Positions 33,691 through 47,110 of a stretch of 64,000 nucleotides of DNA are shown one piece after another (the stretch's first letter is position 1; each line of letters begins with the position of its first letter). This stretch comes from Bicyclus anynana (lineage: Eukaryota > Arthropoda > Insecta > Lepidoptera > Nymphalidae). The stretch covers positions 9,569,971-9,633,970 of the forward strand of contig NC_069105.1 of the NCBI RefSeq assembly GCF_947172395.1. Direction: 5' to 3'. Under the pieces are notes generated by a model. That model had not been told where the DNA came from. It was given only the letters and a program-made list of their open reading frames with translations, and searched no databases. Made by a program: the position numbers and the translations under genes.

Positions 33691-35419
33691 AATTGATTTT
33701 CGACAAACCAAACAGCAGTTTAACATTTTGGCATTACAATTATTGTAAGTCTACAGGTTTGAGTTATTTTCTTGCTCAATGCTAAAAAAAACACTGATAT
33801 TGAGCCTTGAAGACTTTGGGCTATTTTTGCTAATTTTACGGAAACCAAATTAAATTTGGTGTAAAAAAAGGTAATTATTAATTAATGGTCTCGACAAAAT
33901 GCTCAATTGCTTACATCGTCATATTACAGTCATTGCAAATTAAAACGAAACAAATGCTTGCTGAACAGAAAACTTCTTTTTTATTTATTTTTGAAAGTCT
34001 GTTTTTTAAAAAAATGTTTAATATTATTTATACTAAAAAGAGTGGACTTTGTTATAATACAATATAATATGATTACATATTTCATTAAAAAACTGTATAT
34101 TTGAATTTTGTGTTTTAAAATTATTGTTACTTTATTTACAAAGACTTCGTTTTTGTTTTTAAATAATATTATTAGTTAATATTTTATTTGAAATATCAAA
34201 CTAGAAAATCGTGGCGATAATTGTGGCGCAACATCTCAGGCGAGTAAAATAACAAGTTGCGCTTTGAAAGTTGCCATGTGAAAGCGTCGAGTATCTATCG
34301 GAATAATCTATCTCTCGTACAAATTTTATCTGAATTTGTTCAGCCGTTTTGATCGTGAGAAACCCGCTTTTTTATATAAATTCTTAAAACGAATATTTTC
34401 ATATGTTTGTTTGGAAAAGCTTTATATAGTTGTGAGCATTTTGTCAAGCCCTTACTTCGTTAATTAAAATAGAATTGTAAGCTACCTTCTACATTCATAT
34501 AAAACTATTTTCCGCACTATATAAATGTGTGAATGAGAGTGAATATAGTCATGAGTGAATCGAATTCAAAATTTAATTATTTTTTGATACATATAAATTA
34601 TAATATATACAATATTTACCGTTTTATCATAGATTTGCATTTGTTACTTAGCGAAACGATCAAAATTTTTCATAAATAACCCAGGTTTTTAAAGGATGGT
34701 GTTTTTGAGGTGAGCCATCAATTTGTATTTCAAATTACTCAAAAGTTTAAAATAATTGTGATATCAACATAATTTTATTGTACAGAAACTAGTGTTTGGA
34801 TAGCGGTTGAGTAAAAAAAACACATATAAACTAAAATCGATTTTTTATGGATATTTTAGAATTTAAAGAATAAAAAGTCTTGAGAAAAAACAAATAGCAA
34901 AATCACACTTCACCTAATACAAAATTTTCAAAAGTCGTTTAAAAATATTGTAAAATTACACTTCCAACAAATGAATTCTAATGTAATAAAAACACTGAAG
35001 GGCGCTATAACAATGAACTGAAACCGATTATCATAACATGTAACAATATTCTAGCACCCGAGTTAAAATTTACATTTCAACAGTTTCCAAGTAACTGATT
35101 TAAATTTCCGGATAAAAAACATTTTTGGATTAAAAAAGTAACTAATTATAAAGATTTTTTTTGATAAAAAAATATTTAGAAAGAGTAAGTTATGCTGTCA
35201 GTCCCTGTCTTTATCACTACTTCTAAATACAGATGTCTCGGACCAAATTACCTTTATTCCAAAAGGTTCTATATTGTCCATGTCAAAACAATCAAAACAA
35301 TGCTTCACGTTTCCCCTCCCATTCTCCAGTCTAAAATATACCTTATAGAATACAAAATAGAGCACTATTTCGTTTGATCCCCAGCCGGGATGACGTCATT
35401 CTGGTGCACCAACCAACCA

Positions 35420-35670
35420 AATTTACCAACAAACATGTCTGTCGTTTTATGAATGGGACGAGGTAAACTCACACATCGAAAATATTGAACACCAATAAAT
35501 ATATATTCTGTCCTTACAGTACACACACAACCATAAATTTAAATCGTAATACACACACGGGTAATTTTAACACAATGAAACATCGATTCCATAGACGCAG
35601 TTTGTATAAACACATTAGATCGTGATCATATACTTTAGACAGAGGGGTAACGACTAGCGAGGCAGGTCCT
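35420..35670. repeat. Interspersed repeat, copy 2
   Basis: Same element and orientation as 1213-1470 (AATTTTAACACAATGAAACA, AACACATTAGATCGTGATCA, AGGGGTAACGACTAGCGAGG). Confidence 0.7.
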
Positions 35671-35930
35671 ATGGTATTTGGTCCTTATGTAATACCAGTA
35701 AGTAGTAGTAGAGCTCTTGGTGAAAGCTCGCCCGGGGAAGTACTACCGCCATGCCTATTTCCACCGGTATCCAGCATTGGTGTACATCGGTGTGTAAGGT
35801 ATGGTAGCCGGCATGACTACTGGCACATGAGGCTCAACAACTATGTCTCAGGATGACGGGTGTGGGGGTATCAAAGGGCATATTCAAGCCACGCTAGGAC
35901 GTGCCCTTTGATACCTATGCTAAAGCCATG
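35671..35930. repeat. Repeat-derived segment with a 13-bp inverted repeat
   Basis: GGTGAAAGCTCGCCCGGGGA and AGTACTACCGCCATGCC look like insect interspersed repeat sequence (recalled, not proven). GTATCAAAGGGCA (35868-35880) is complementary to 35902-35914. The 61-codon frame is not convincing as a gene. Confidence 0.45.
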
Positions 35931-38900
35931 CTCGATGTGCACTGTTTACTAACACACTAATTAAAAATACATTTCACAAATTGTTTTTAAATTAATGAAA
36001 ATAAATTTGATTAATAACACTACAAGATAGATATAGTTAATATATTTTGAGTAACATTTAATGAAATAACAATACATAATTAAAAATAAGTAACTTATGA
36101 AATGACATGCCTTTTCTCTACCTTCATTTTTAATTTATTGGTAAACAGTGCATATCGAGTATGGTATACTTTACTATAGTCTATACCTTAGTCTATAGTC
36201 TAGTACAGACTAGATGCCCGTGATGTGTTGGTCTATTATTGGCAATGGTTTCCTACTTGACATCATTAGGTCTAACATGCGCATCACGACATATCGAGAC
36301 GATAGAAAGACAATCGACAATCGAGATGAAGACAGCGATATTTCAACATTTGTCTATTTATCTTCCTGAGATATATCGTTGACGCGCATGCTAGGCCATC
36401 GGTTCGATTTTCGAAAAACAGTTGACAGTTTTTTTTTATTAAAAAATCTCATATTTTTTTAAATTACAATTTTTTTATTGGTAAGATTTAAAAGTTTAGA
36501 ATAAATAAAATTTTAAATATATAACATTATACTATCATGATTTTTTATAAGCAAAATAAATTCATACAGTATACAAAAAAAATTATACGTGTTTTGATGG
36601 CTTACCTCAAAATCGTGTAGGTTAGGTTTTTTTAAAGTTTTTATATTGCCATACGATTTTATACTATTTCCTACACTTACATAAAATGGATTTGTTAGGA
36701 GGCGTCTGTTAATAAATGCGTTATTTTGAAAACTACATATCAAAAGATAATAACCATTGAAAAAAAAATTCAAATTTTATTTCTCGTTTACACATTAATA
36801 GTTATTTAATTACATATTTATGTTTGTTTCTTTCGCATGCGCAATTATGCCTTTCAAAAATAACAAAGAATGAGATAGGAATAGCCATGTCAAACGTGCG
36901 ACAGAGATAAACATATAATGACATTTATTTATTCGGTCCGGCAAATTATATAAATGTTTATCTTTAATTAGTTCTAAATTCAACATAGATATTTTTCGAT
37001 ACATTTAGTTATAATTTTGCATTAAAAATAACAATTCATATATGAGTTGCGGATACCAATTTTTATTTTTAAGAAAAAAAAAACGTATAATATTTGCTAC
37101 TTACTACAAACAACGCTACAAAGAAGAAACTAATAAAGTATGAAACATTTAATTTTTGAAAGGTAAGTACAAAGTTCTAATATTCTAACTAATAACATAG
37201 ATTGTCGATTTCGTTTGTATGTAACTAGCGGATGCCTCTTGCTTTGTCTGCGTAATCGGTACTAAATGAAACAACGTTGAAAATATTCTTTAACTTTATT
37301 TATCTCTAAAATTAGGGACTTACGTGTGATTACATGTAAGTCCCCAGTTTTTGAGTTTACCATTAACAGACGAACATACACAAAAAATTATATGCATTTC
37401 CAGGTTAATCCAGATTATAAATTATACGTGTGTCAATTTTCTTCCAATTCCGTTCAATAAAATCAAAGTTTTCGCTCGATATAATTACAAACACCTATTT
37501 ATATTAGTAGGTTGTTAAATATTACGATGAAAAATATTACATGAAATATATTTATTTTTACATTATAAGCATTAAAAACAGGCACTTCGATACGTTGTTT
37601 TAAATCTTCAATACATTATTAAAATAATTAAATTTGAAACTTAAACTGTGAGGTTTGTAAACGCGCTTTATTCTGAGAAAAGCTTGCAACGCACTTACTT
37701 AGGATTTCTTTTATTATCACCATCCCATAATGTTATTAAAAATTATAACACGGCCTTGACGTTTATTTAAAGAATGTAAACTTGATAATTTTTTTTTTCC
37801 TATTCAGACATTGCTTCTGTATTGTCTATGAACCTAATTCAAATAAGTGAAGAAGCACTTGAAACGACATCTTGTATTAATTCATAGATAATACATAAGT
37901 ACAATGCCTTGCTATGTAAGGTAAAAAATATATACAATATTAGAAAAATAAATTGATTACCTATTGTGTCACTACCTACTTATCTAGTTGATAAGATAGT
38001 CAGTAATTGGAAACCAATGAAATACCTTCAATACAATAAGACTCTAGAATGTACTTATATGTTACTTATATATGTATTATAATCCTAATAATAGAAGGTA
38101 CTGAGATACTAATACCATCTAAGCAAAAACATTCGCTTTGACAGATCTTGGATAGATTGAAATTTTAAATATATTTAAAAAAAAACTTAAAATTGAACAG
38201 AATTTTTCGTTAAATTATGTATAAAAGAACTTAATTTCGCAACTATAATGACAAATAACCTAAAAATGTGATTTTTTTGCTAATTTTGACAGTTCGTATT
38301 CACCGAGGCATGCCTTGAAATTGTAACCCATCATTGCTATTAAAATATATACCAACACATTAAGCAGAATGTTATTTTAGTATATGGTAAAAAATATAAT
38401 TTTCCGGTAAACGTCACTGTATAGACATAGTTTGATTCAAAATCAAGCCTGAATAGGTCAATCTAAAACGTGTAATAAATATTCTAAAAAAAATTATATT
38501 TCTTTTAAATGGTAAGTTATGTTGAATATAAAAATCGTCTATTTCTATAAGGAATTGTGATACGCACACAATGTCAAAAATATGTTGATATCCAACGCAC
38601 ACACGTTATATAAACTTGTATTATTAATATCCATAGTTTTTAATAATGTAAAATGTCGAAAGAATAACATCAATAGAAACACAAGATAATCATTATATAA
38701 CCGTTATGCAACCTCTACTAGCGCTAAAAAGGCCATATTAGATTTAAGTGGTACATATAAATTTTTCTAAAAAAAAAATTAAAAAATTAAAAATCCAAAA
38801 AAATCATAGAAATTTAAGATAGTTTAGTCATTGACATTAAATAAATAGATATAATAAAAAAAATGAAAAATACAAAAAAATAATAGGTGTAAGATAGAAT

Positions 38901-39172
38901 AGACATTTAATAATTTTCTTTTGATTTTTTAAGGATAATTTGAGAAACATGTTTCCATAATCATAAGTATAATTAAGTTATCAAATATACTAATATTTAT
39001 ATATGTTTTTTCGGTTTTTGACATTACATTCAACATATGAGAACCTCACACAAGCCTCAAGTAGGATCAGTGCTGTGGCTTAGTGGAAGTTTGTTGGGTC
39101 AAGAGTACTTTTAATAGCTTATCACCGTGTTATGGAGCGTTCTACTGTGACAGAACAAGTCATTTAGAGTAT

Positions 39173-39361
39173 ACGTTTAATGAACCATCTTATAATCCAA
39201 CATTTGTACTAGAGTTTGGCTAGAAGTAGAAGCTGACGTTTAATGAACCATCTTATAATCCAACATTCGTACTAGAGTTTGGCTAGAAGTAGAAGTTGAC
39301 GTTTAATGAACCATCTTATAATCCAACATTTGTACTAGAGTTTGGCTAGAAGTAGAAGCTG
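39173..39361. repeat. 63-bp tandem repeat, three copies
   Basis: ACGTTTAATGAACCATCTTA starts units at 39173, 39236 and 39299; copies differ at one or two positions. Confidence 0.95.
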
Positions 39362-39418
39362 AAATCGCCTGGCAAATTAAAAAAAATATCTTTATTAAAA
39401 AATGTATATGTGTGTTTC

Positions 39419-39545
39419 ACACATACCGAAAGAGGTGTGGATTTTCATCCTTCACCTAGCAAGTTAGCCCGCTTCCATCTTAGATTGCATCATCACTTAC
39501 CATCAGGTGAGATTCTAGTCAAGGGTTAACTTGTAATGAATAAAA
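39419..39545 (+). mobile_element. SINE family B fragment (tail)
   Basis: GAGGTGTGGATTTTCATCC, CAAGTTAGCCCGCTTCCATC and GTTAACTTGTAATGAATAAA, then an A-rich end. Confidence 0.8.
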
Positions 39546-40234
39546 AAAAACAATGTTTTTAAAGCATCAAATCGATTGTTTTACAGCATGGTGATAAGAT
39601 AATTCGTTTTCCCAAAATTATTTACGAGTAAGTAAGCACGCAATAAACGCAATAAACTCAGTCAAGTATTTCCCCATTTGTTTTGATTTTGTCCGTATAT
39701 AAATTCTAAGCATAGTATACTAGCTAAGCGTGTATAATATTAATTCAAGAGAAACCACGTACATTGTGAATTAGCTGCATAGGTTATTGATAATGACAAA
39801 ATAAGTTTTGTACATATATATACACGATGAGGCGCTCCAGATTCCAGTTATAGTGTACATAATATGTTTTAATGACGTGTAATTAGGTTTAGGTAAGTAA
39901 AAATGTGTACATATAAACTGTCGGTTGCAATCATTGAAATGCGAAATGATAATGAAGTTTATTTATTTAGATAAAAAGTGTACATTTAATGTGCAAGATG
40001 ATATGCGAATTATATTAGGTCTAAGTAAGTAAAACTTTGTACATACTAATTGTAGACTGCTCTGTCAAATATCATATGATTAGTGATTACTTGCAATCTT
40101 ATTAATACGTAGTATTTTTAGAGTAATCAATAATAATTAGTAATATCGGGAATACAATCAATTTGTCAACCAAAAAACATGAAGAACATAAAACAATTCA
40201 AATAATAATTAATAAAAACATTTTGTACTAAGTA

Positions 40235-40544
40235 ATCGTCGTTATCAACCCATATACGGCTCACTGCTGAGCTCGAGTCTCCTCTCAGAATGAGAGGGGT
40301 TAGGCCAATAGTCCACCACGCTGGCCCAATGCGGATTGGCAGACTTCACACACGCAGAGAATTAGGAAATTCTCTAATATGCAGGTTTCCTCACGATGTT
40401 TTCCTTCACCGATTGAGACACGTGATATTTAATTTCTTAAAATGCACACAACTGAAAAGTTGGAGGTGCATGCCCCAGACCGGATTTGAACCCACACCCT
40501 CCGAAATCGGAGGCAGAGGTCATATCCACTGGGCTATCACGGCT
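40235..40544 (-). mobile_element. SINE family A, full length
   Basis: Inverse copy from GTTATCAACCCATATACGGC to CCACTGGGCTATCACGGCTC, with intact A-box, B-box and tail. Confidence 0.9.
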
Positions 40545-42520
40545 CTAAGTACTAAGTAATAGTCCACCTTATCACTCACATTAAATTTCCTACAAAATGG
40601 AACTTAATAAACTTTCAATCAAACGATCTAATATAGCTAAATTAAATACATTATTTGGAGCTTCAAACCTTTATGAGGCTGCAGTATCTTATTTTTTTGT
40701 CTATCTTCCTTCTTACATTTCCAAACTTCTATATTATATAACTTTCTTGACATCAAAAAAGGTAAAACAGCTAGAAAATGGGTCTAGGCATTATATATCG
40801 ACTTGTGCAATATAAAATTACAAACAATACTTACTAAGAATTTTCTAAAATTGTTACCAGATTTGAAAACATACAAAATTTCAAAGTCCTAAGGTTTGGG
40901 GAACGTTGTTCATTTATCTTTATAAACATGACTACATGGCATTGCAGTAGAAGACACTAAATACTTTCCAGTCCTAGGGACTTAAAATACATAGAGACGA
41001 AAACCAGTTTCGTGTATTACAGTGCAATAGTAACTTGAGGAAAGGGCCGTGGTAGATAATTTATTCCGGAAAGTCCGGCTCTGGATGTAAGAATTTAGGT
41101 GTGCTGGCGTCCATCGCTATGTCATAGACATCCCTAGTACTCATACGAAGCGTTTTGCATCGTCATTTCTTATACAGGGTGTGGAACTCTCTCCTGAAGT
41201 CTTTGTTCCTAATTATTACAATTAGGGTTTGGCGCGTTCCACCTTAAGCCACATCTACACTTATTAGCTGGTTTATTCACTAATTTGGTCTTTGTTAACA
41301 ACCTATTAAAATAAACATCAAATCAACTGAGAAATGTCATGTACCTACTGTATGATATCCTCGAAGGGTTATCAGTAGGTACCGGATGACATTTATTACA
41401 TAGAATCTCAATTTCGCATAATAAGTCAAGCCACGTCGAAGTTAGTGAATTAGCCTGATGGTGAGACAGTGATCAAGCGTGAGCCTATTTCATATTTAAA
41501 AAATCAGTTATAGATCTATAGAACACCTATAGAAGCTTCAATAGTTGCAGTTTTCATGTCAAATAGAACATCCGTAATGTATTTGTGTATTCCAACCAGG
41601 GACGGACTCATTTCACTTGGCCCACAAATCAAGGTTCCAAAATCTTTCGAAGTATAGTTCCAAGTCTAACGGTAGACGGCCCTGTGGAGAAGTTTCATCT
41701 CCCTCCTAAGATTTTCGATTTTTAGGACTCTGGTGTCTTTTCAAGGACATTACAGCAACACTATCAAAAAAATATGTAGACCATGTGATTGTTATTTAAC
41801 ACATAGAATGTAAAAAATGCCTCTTAAAATACTAAATATTAGTAAGACCTGTACAGTATTATATATTGATTAGATTATAACATAAGGTGGGATAAGAAAT
41901 CCAATGTATAATATACAATATACAAAATAGTTCAATTAATACGATTATAACGATGTACATAATAATTGGCACAAGAGAGTGGTATTACCAATTTAGATTT
42001 TTATATAAAAAAAATAAAAAAAGAATGGCAAAAAAAATTGTAACTATAACTGTATATATATTGAAGATAGGTTAAGTTTGTGTTTGTTTCCATGTACATT
42101 GATTTGCGTTATGCTTCCTCGGTTCAATTATTAGTTTTAGTATTATTTTTAAAGGCGTATAAAAATCACTGTCAAGAAATCAAAACTATTGTTTTTGCGT
42201 TATTTTATGAAATTACAACATTTTAAGTACATTTTTTATGGAATACATAATATGAAAATCCAAATAATATAGACAGTATCATATATAGTAGTATCCTCAA
42301 AAATCTAAATAGTACATTAAAGTAATTTCAAGTCTAATCTTTAAGTTTATTTACGGGAGCAATTATTGATAGTATTGTTTAACTATAAGTAATTACAATT
42401 TGACAGTGATTTTTTATTATAGACCGCGCTAGTTGGCCGCGCATTGGTTGGGCACGAGCGAATGGCGAGGACAATTACAAGTGACATAAGAACAATAAAA
42501 CTTACATTTACAGCCCTGTT

Positions 42521-44341
42521 AAACGACAACCCTGGTTACGCTACTGCTCGCGTGCATATACTCGTAGTTGCGAATTCGAGTAGACTTAGGGGTTCAGTAT
42601 CCCCTTGATTCAAAATCCTTGTCAGGCGATAACCCTGGATGTAGTCGTGAATCCGAGTAGGTTTAGAGTTTCAGTACCTCTTGCCAGACGACAACCCTGG
42701 TGGCACTACTGCGAGCGTGTAAAGGTTAATTCGAGTAGGCTTAGGAGTTCAGTACCCCTTGATACATAGCCCTTGCCAGACGACAACTCTGGTTGCACTA
42801 CTGTGAGCGTGAAGTGGTTAATTCAAGTAGGCTTAGGAGTTCAGTACCCCTTGATACATAACCCTTGCCAGACGACAACCCTGGTTGCACTACTGCGAGC
42901 GTGAAGTGGTTAATTCGAGTAGGCTTAGGAGTTCAGTACCCCTTGATACATAGCCCTTGCCAGACGACAACCCTGGTTGCACTACTGCGAGCGTGAAGTG
43001 GTTAATTCAAGTAGGCTTAGGAGTTCAGTACCCCTTGATACATAGCCCTTGTCAGACGACAACTCTGGTTGCACTACTGCGAGCATGTAGTGATTAATTC
43101 AAGTAGGCTTAAGAGTTCAGTACCCCTTGATACATAACCCTTGCCAGACGACAACCCTGGTTGCACTACTGCGAGCGTGAAGTGGTTAATTCGAGTAGGC
43201 TTAGGAGTTCAGTACCCCTTGATACATAGCCCTTGCCAGACGACAACCCTGGTTGCACTACTGCGAGCGTGTAGTGATTAATTCGAGTAGGCTTAGGAGT
43301 TCAGTACCCCTTGATACATAGCTCTTGCCAGACGACAACCCTGGTTGCACTACTGCGAGCGTGAAGTGGTTAATTCGAGTAGGGTTAGGAGTTCAGTACC
43401 CCTTGATACATAGCCCTTGCCAGACGACAACCCTGGTTGCACTACTGCGTGTCTGTAGTGGTTAATTCGAGTAGGCTTAGAAGTTCAGTACCCCTTGATA
43501 CATAGCCCTTGCCAGACGACAACCCTGGTTGCACTACTGCGAGCGTGTAGTGGTTAATTCGAGTAGGCTTAGGAGTTCAGTACCCCTTGATACATAGCCC
43601 TTGCCAGATGACAACCCTGGTTGCACTACTGCGAGCGTGTAGTGATTAATTCGAGTAGGCTTAGGAGTTCAGTACCTCTTGATACATAGCCCTTGCCAGA
43701 CGACAACCCTGGTTGCACTACTGCGAGCATGTAGTGATTAATTCGAGTAGGCTTAGGAGTTCAGTACCCCTTGATACATAGCCCTTGCCAGACGACAACT
43801 CTGGTTGCACTACTGCGAGCATGTAGTGATTAATTCAAGTAGGCTTAGGAGTTCAGTACCCCTTGATACATAACCCTTGCCAGACGACAACCCTGGTTGC
43901 ACTACTGCGAGCGTGTAGTGGTTAATTCGAGTAGGCTTAGGAGTTCAGTACCCATAGTTCAGTGCCCTGTCAATGAATATAGTTATGGATTAGCTACTGC
44001 GTGCGTGCGTAACGTGATGAATACGAGTAAGCTTAGGGGTTCAGTACCCCTTTGTTCAGTGCCTTCGCCAAACGACAACCTTGAATACACGGCTGTATGG
44101 GTGTAGTGTAGTAGTGTAGTGGTACATCCGAGTAGGCTTAAGGGTTCAGTACCCCTTTATTAACCCCTGCCAAAAGACAATCCTGGATTAGCTAATGCGT
44201 GCGTTCATCTATTGTCGTAACCGAAGAAGCTTAGGGGTTCCGTACACCTTTATTAACCTCTGCTAAAAGACAATCCTGGATTATCTAATGTGTGCGTTAA
44301 TTTATTGTCGTATCCGGAGAAGCTTAGGGGTTCAGTACCCC
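42521..44341 (+). repeat. 92-bp minisatellite array, about 20 copies
   Basis: A 92-bp unit repeats head to tail; for example GGCTTAGGAGTTCAGTACCC recurs at 42738, 42830 and so on. The central copies are nearly identical, and copies at both ends (42521-42730 and 43960-44341) are diverged, as expected if unequal exchange homogenises the core. Variants such as GTGAAGTGG, GTGTAGTGG and GTGTAGTGA alternate between copies. The unit is GC-richer than its surroundings and 92 is not a multiple of 3, so it is not a protein repeat. Each unit has small self-complementary parts (CAACC..GGTTG; CACTAC...GTAGTG). Confidence 0.95.
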
Positions 44342-45800
44342 TTTTCTTAATACATGTAGAACAACACTCTGGGACCTCCACCACGTGCGTCAGTGCAGTG
44401 ACGGACTTAAGAGGAGACCTTAGAGGTAGAATATTCCTTGGCTAAAAGCCCCTCAAACTACAATCCTGGATTCGCCCAAGCACCTTGATTATATAATATG
44501 TGTGTATGAACTTAAAAGTACTGACCCTCTAGATATTCCCGTGCATATGCCTAAAGCAAAGCCAATGACTTGCGCGCGGTCTATAAAGATAGGCGTCCAC
44601 ATATCCGCATCATAGTATCAGACGTCTCGCAATTTGTGAGATCCGTTCGATGCGAATCATTGGACGCACTTGTATGACTTTCTATACAAATAATACAAAG
44701 ATCCGTTGGGTGCGATGCGTCCGATATTTACTATGTGGATATGTCGACGGCTACCATAAGCAAGCCTTTGTTTACGCGTGATCAATAGTCGTGACATTAA
44801 CATTTAGTTCCGTATGTTTAGTTAGCTTAAGGCGAATTGTCACAATGATCGACGATAATTTTGACATTAGGATAATGAACGTATAGGAACTAAGCGGCGA
44901 TCCTGTGACGAATTCATCTTAACATTTCATTTCAATTATATTTCTGTGATTTGTCGGCAATCCGCCTTTATTAGTGTCAGTTAAAGCTTCCAATTAGTTT
45001 TTAGTTGTATGATATATCTAGGACCTCCTGACATCTCCGTTATATTTTTTTATGTTAGTTTAAGTTGTATGTTACTTAAAGAGACCCCGAGACGCGATTT
45101 ATTATTTAAGTTAGTGTTAAGTTGTATAATACTTATCTCAGACATCCATACTCGTAACAAATTAGTTTAATGTCATAAAATTATCAATAACATGATTATT
45201 CATTAATATAATTAGATTTACTGTAGTCTAGATTTAAGATATAAGCAAGATTGGCATTCAAGCTAAACAAAGATATTTAATCCTTAGATACGGTTTGGTT
45301 TATATTGTAAATGACAAACAAGCTTCAATTATAAATCAACTTGAAATGGCGATCTCAATACAAGCAACAGGCGATCTCAGTACTATAAAGGGATACGCTA
45401 GCCACACACTATCAAGGTTACCGTCAAATTTGCAGCACGCTTAATGATTTCTTAAAAATATCCAATTAAGCAGATGCGAGGAAATAGTCTTTAAGACTAT
45501 TTCCGCGTAAAGTGAAGTTTTCCATAAATAGTCAGAAGTAAGTAAAGTAAGTTTCCCAAACAGCCTAATTCAACTATACCATCCATAAAAAACAATATTA
45601 TAATTATGTTATTTATTATGGATTGTGTGAATATTTTTTTTTATGATTTTATTATAGATTTGTGAAAAACTATCCATACAAAATATTATTACTATAATTT
45701 TTTATAAATAGTTCTTCAGAAATCCAACGGGAACCTTCGATTGTCCGCGATAAAAAGTATTACTTTTAAACATTGTCGTGTTTGTAATTCGATATGTTTT
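44342..45800. other. Degenerate array edge, a possible MITE and unique AT-rich DNA
   Basis: Remnants of the 92-bp unit fade out by about 44480. At 44580-44755 a GCGTCCACATATCC-like end faces GTGGATATGTCGACGGC in inverse orientation, which suggests a small MITE. A 12-bp perfect hairpin with one-base spacer sits at 45480-45504. No gene was seen. Confidence 0.4.
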
Positions 45801-46202
45801 CACTGCCTATGCTTAAGCGCGCTGCACACTGGACTGTAGAATTGATCGTGTGTAGCTGGCGATACTTGATATTATGATCTCAATAGAAGGGATGATCTCA
45901 CTGACGTACCTCAGTTGAGCAAGCGTTGTTTTATATAGGGAATGTACAAATTGCTTTGGTCTGATCGTGATTAGGTAGTAGCTGTAAAAACTATACAATC
46001 ATATCTCCGTACTTGCAATAGGCACTGAGGGGGGGTCAGGGTCAGGACTACAGGGGGGGTCAATAGTGGGTGGAAACGGTTCGTGTAAATAGTGCATGGC
46101 ATGCACGCGGTCTGTTGCTGGAACTTGGCCTGGGCACTGCCGTGCGTTTGGATAAGATAATATAATGCGCAAGTGTCTTTAAAGTAAAGCGCTACACCAT
46201 CA

Positions 46203-46465
46203 TAAAATGCATCGTGGATTTACAAGATGGAGGTCCTGGGTTCGATCCCCGGCTGGGCCGATTCAGGTTTTCTTTATCGGTCCAGGTCTGGCTGGCGGGA
46301 GGCTTCGGCTGTGGCTGGTTACCACCGTGTCGTGTTGAAACCAATAAGGTGTGGATTTTCAACATCCGCCTAACAAGTTAGCCCGCTTTCATCTTAGATT
46401 GCATCATCACTTACTATCAGGTGAGATTGTAGTCAAAGGGGGGCTAACTTGTAAAGAATAAAAAT
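46203..46465 (+). mobile_element. SINE family B
   Basis: GTGGATTTACAAGATGGAGG, GGTTCGATCCCCGGCTGGGC, GGTCCAGGTCTGGCTGGCGG and the CATCATCACTTACTATCAGG tail. The A-box end is lost and the RNA-like middle is shortened. Confidence 0.85.
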
Positions 46466-46914
46466 AAATCGTCACTTAGCATCAGATAATGTTGTAATTA
46501 AATTCTCTTATTTTATTTTATTACTTGGGAAGGTTTATTTAATTATTTGTACTTCTCTGTTTTCGGCAATGCTCGGTCATCTGAGGTCCAGGATCTCAAA
46601 TATATATCCCAAATAGAAATACAAAAAAAAATTAAAAAAAAATATTATTAATTTTATGTTTCCTGTAATTTTTTAAAATAAAATTAATTAGTGACTTACT
46701 CTAATAATAACAAACCGTATCTGGCGATTTAGATCTTTGACTGTAATTGATTTTACTAACGCGTCACCAACTAGCCAACTACCTCACGTTAATACAACCG
46801 ACCATAAAGCCTTTTTATACAATACGACAAATCGATTAGCGTAAATAGATTGTTGAGAGCCTTAAGTTTAAGGCGACGTTCCTGTGCCGTCTTGCGACAC
46901 TTTGTGGTCAGTTT

Positions 46915-47110
46915 ATCAATTGTGGGGTCAACTAACATTGTGCATTTTCAATTCGGGGTCGCCATTCCAACACCTATGGGTCCCAACATCTATGGGTTCT
47001 TCGAACTATATCCAAACAACATCTATGGGTTCATACATCGCCCATTAATCGATCAGTAGTTATGAGATCTGTACTCTTCGTTTGCGACTATCTAAACTTA
47101 ACGTCAAATG
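46915..47110 (-). pseudogene. RTE-type LINE C-terminal fragment
   Basis: TTCGGGGTCGCCATTCCAAC, CAACATCTATGGGTTCTTCG and CGAACTATAT parallel the plus-strand sequence of the RTE remnant at 4880-4935 and encode the inverse of its DGRWGPKV..WRPR stretch in decayed form. Confidence 0.6.

Larger units (their letters stand above)
33691..42430. other. AT-rich, gene-poor stretch downstream of CREBL2
   Basis: No coding gene is supported. The DNA is strongly AT-rich with long A and T runs. Interspersed repeats are limited to 35420-35916, a Helitron-like scrap near 37216-37440, a 63-bp triplicate at 39173-39361, a SINE tail at 39419-39545, a SINE at 40235-40544 and a possible LINE scrap near 41100-41260. 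TGTACATA motifs occur at 39809, 39854, 39906, 40038 and 41954. It could be extended 3' UTR, a separate noncoding transcript or plain intergenic DNA. Confidence 0.5.

Noticed and set aside
41100..41260. LINE C-terminal fragment on the minus strand
   Set aside because: CACACCCTGTATAAG and GGAACGCGCC stretches are suggestive, but no clear reverse transcriptase motif could be read.
42051..42058. TGTATATA at 42051, 50085 and 51729 as strong Pumilio sites
   Set aside because: They are kept in the count but are TA-rich words that could easily arise by chance; TGTACATA and TGTAAATA sites are the better evidence.
42738..43960. TTAGG insect telomere repeat
   Set aside because: TTAGG appears once per 92-bp unit by chance, not as a tandem pentamer.
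42521..44341. CRISPR-like regularly spaced array
   Set aside because: The whole 92-bp unit repeats without unique spacers and the genome is eukaryotic; it is a minisatellite.
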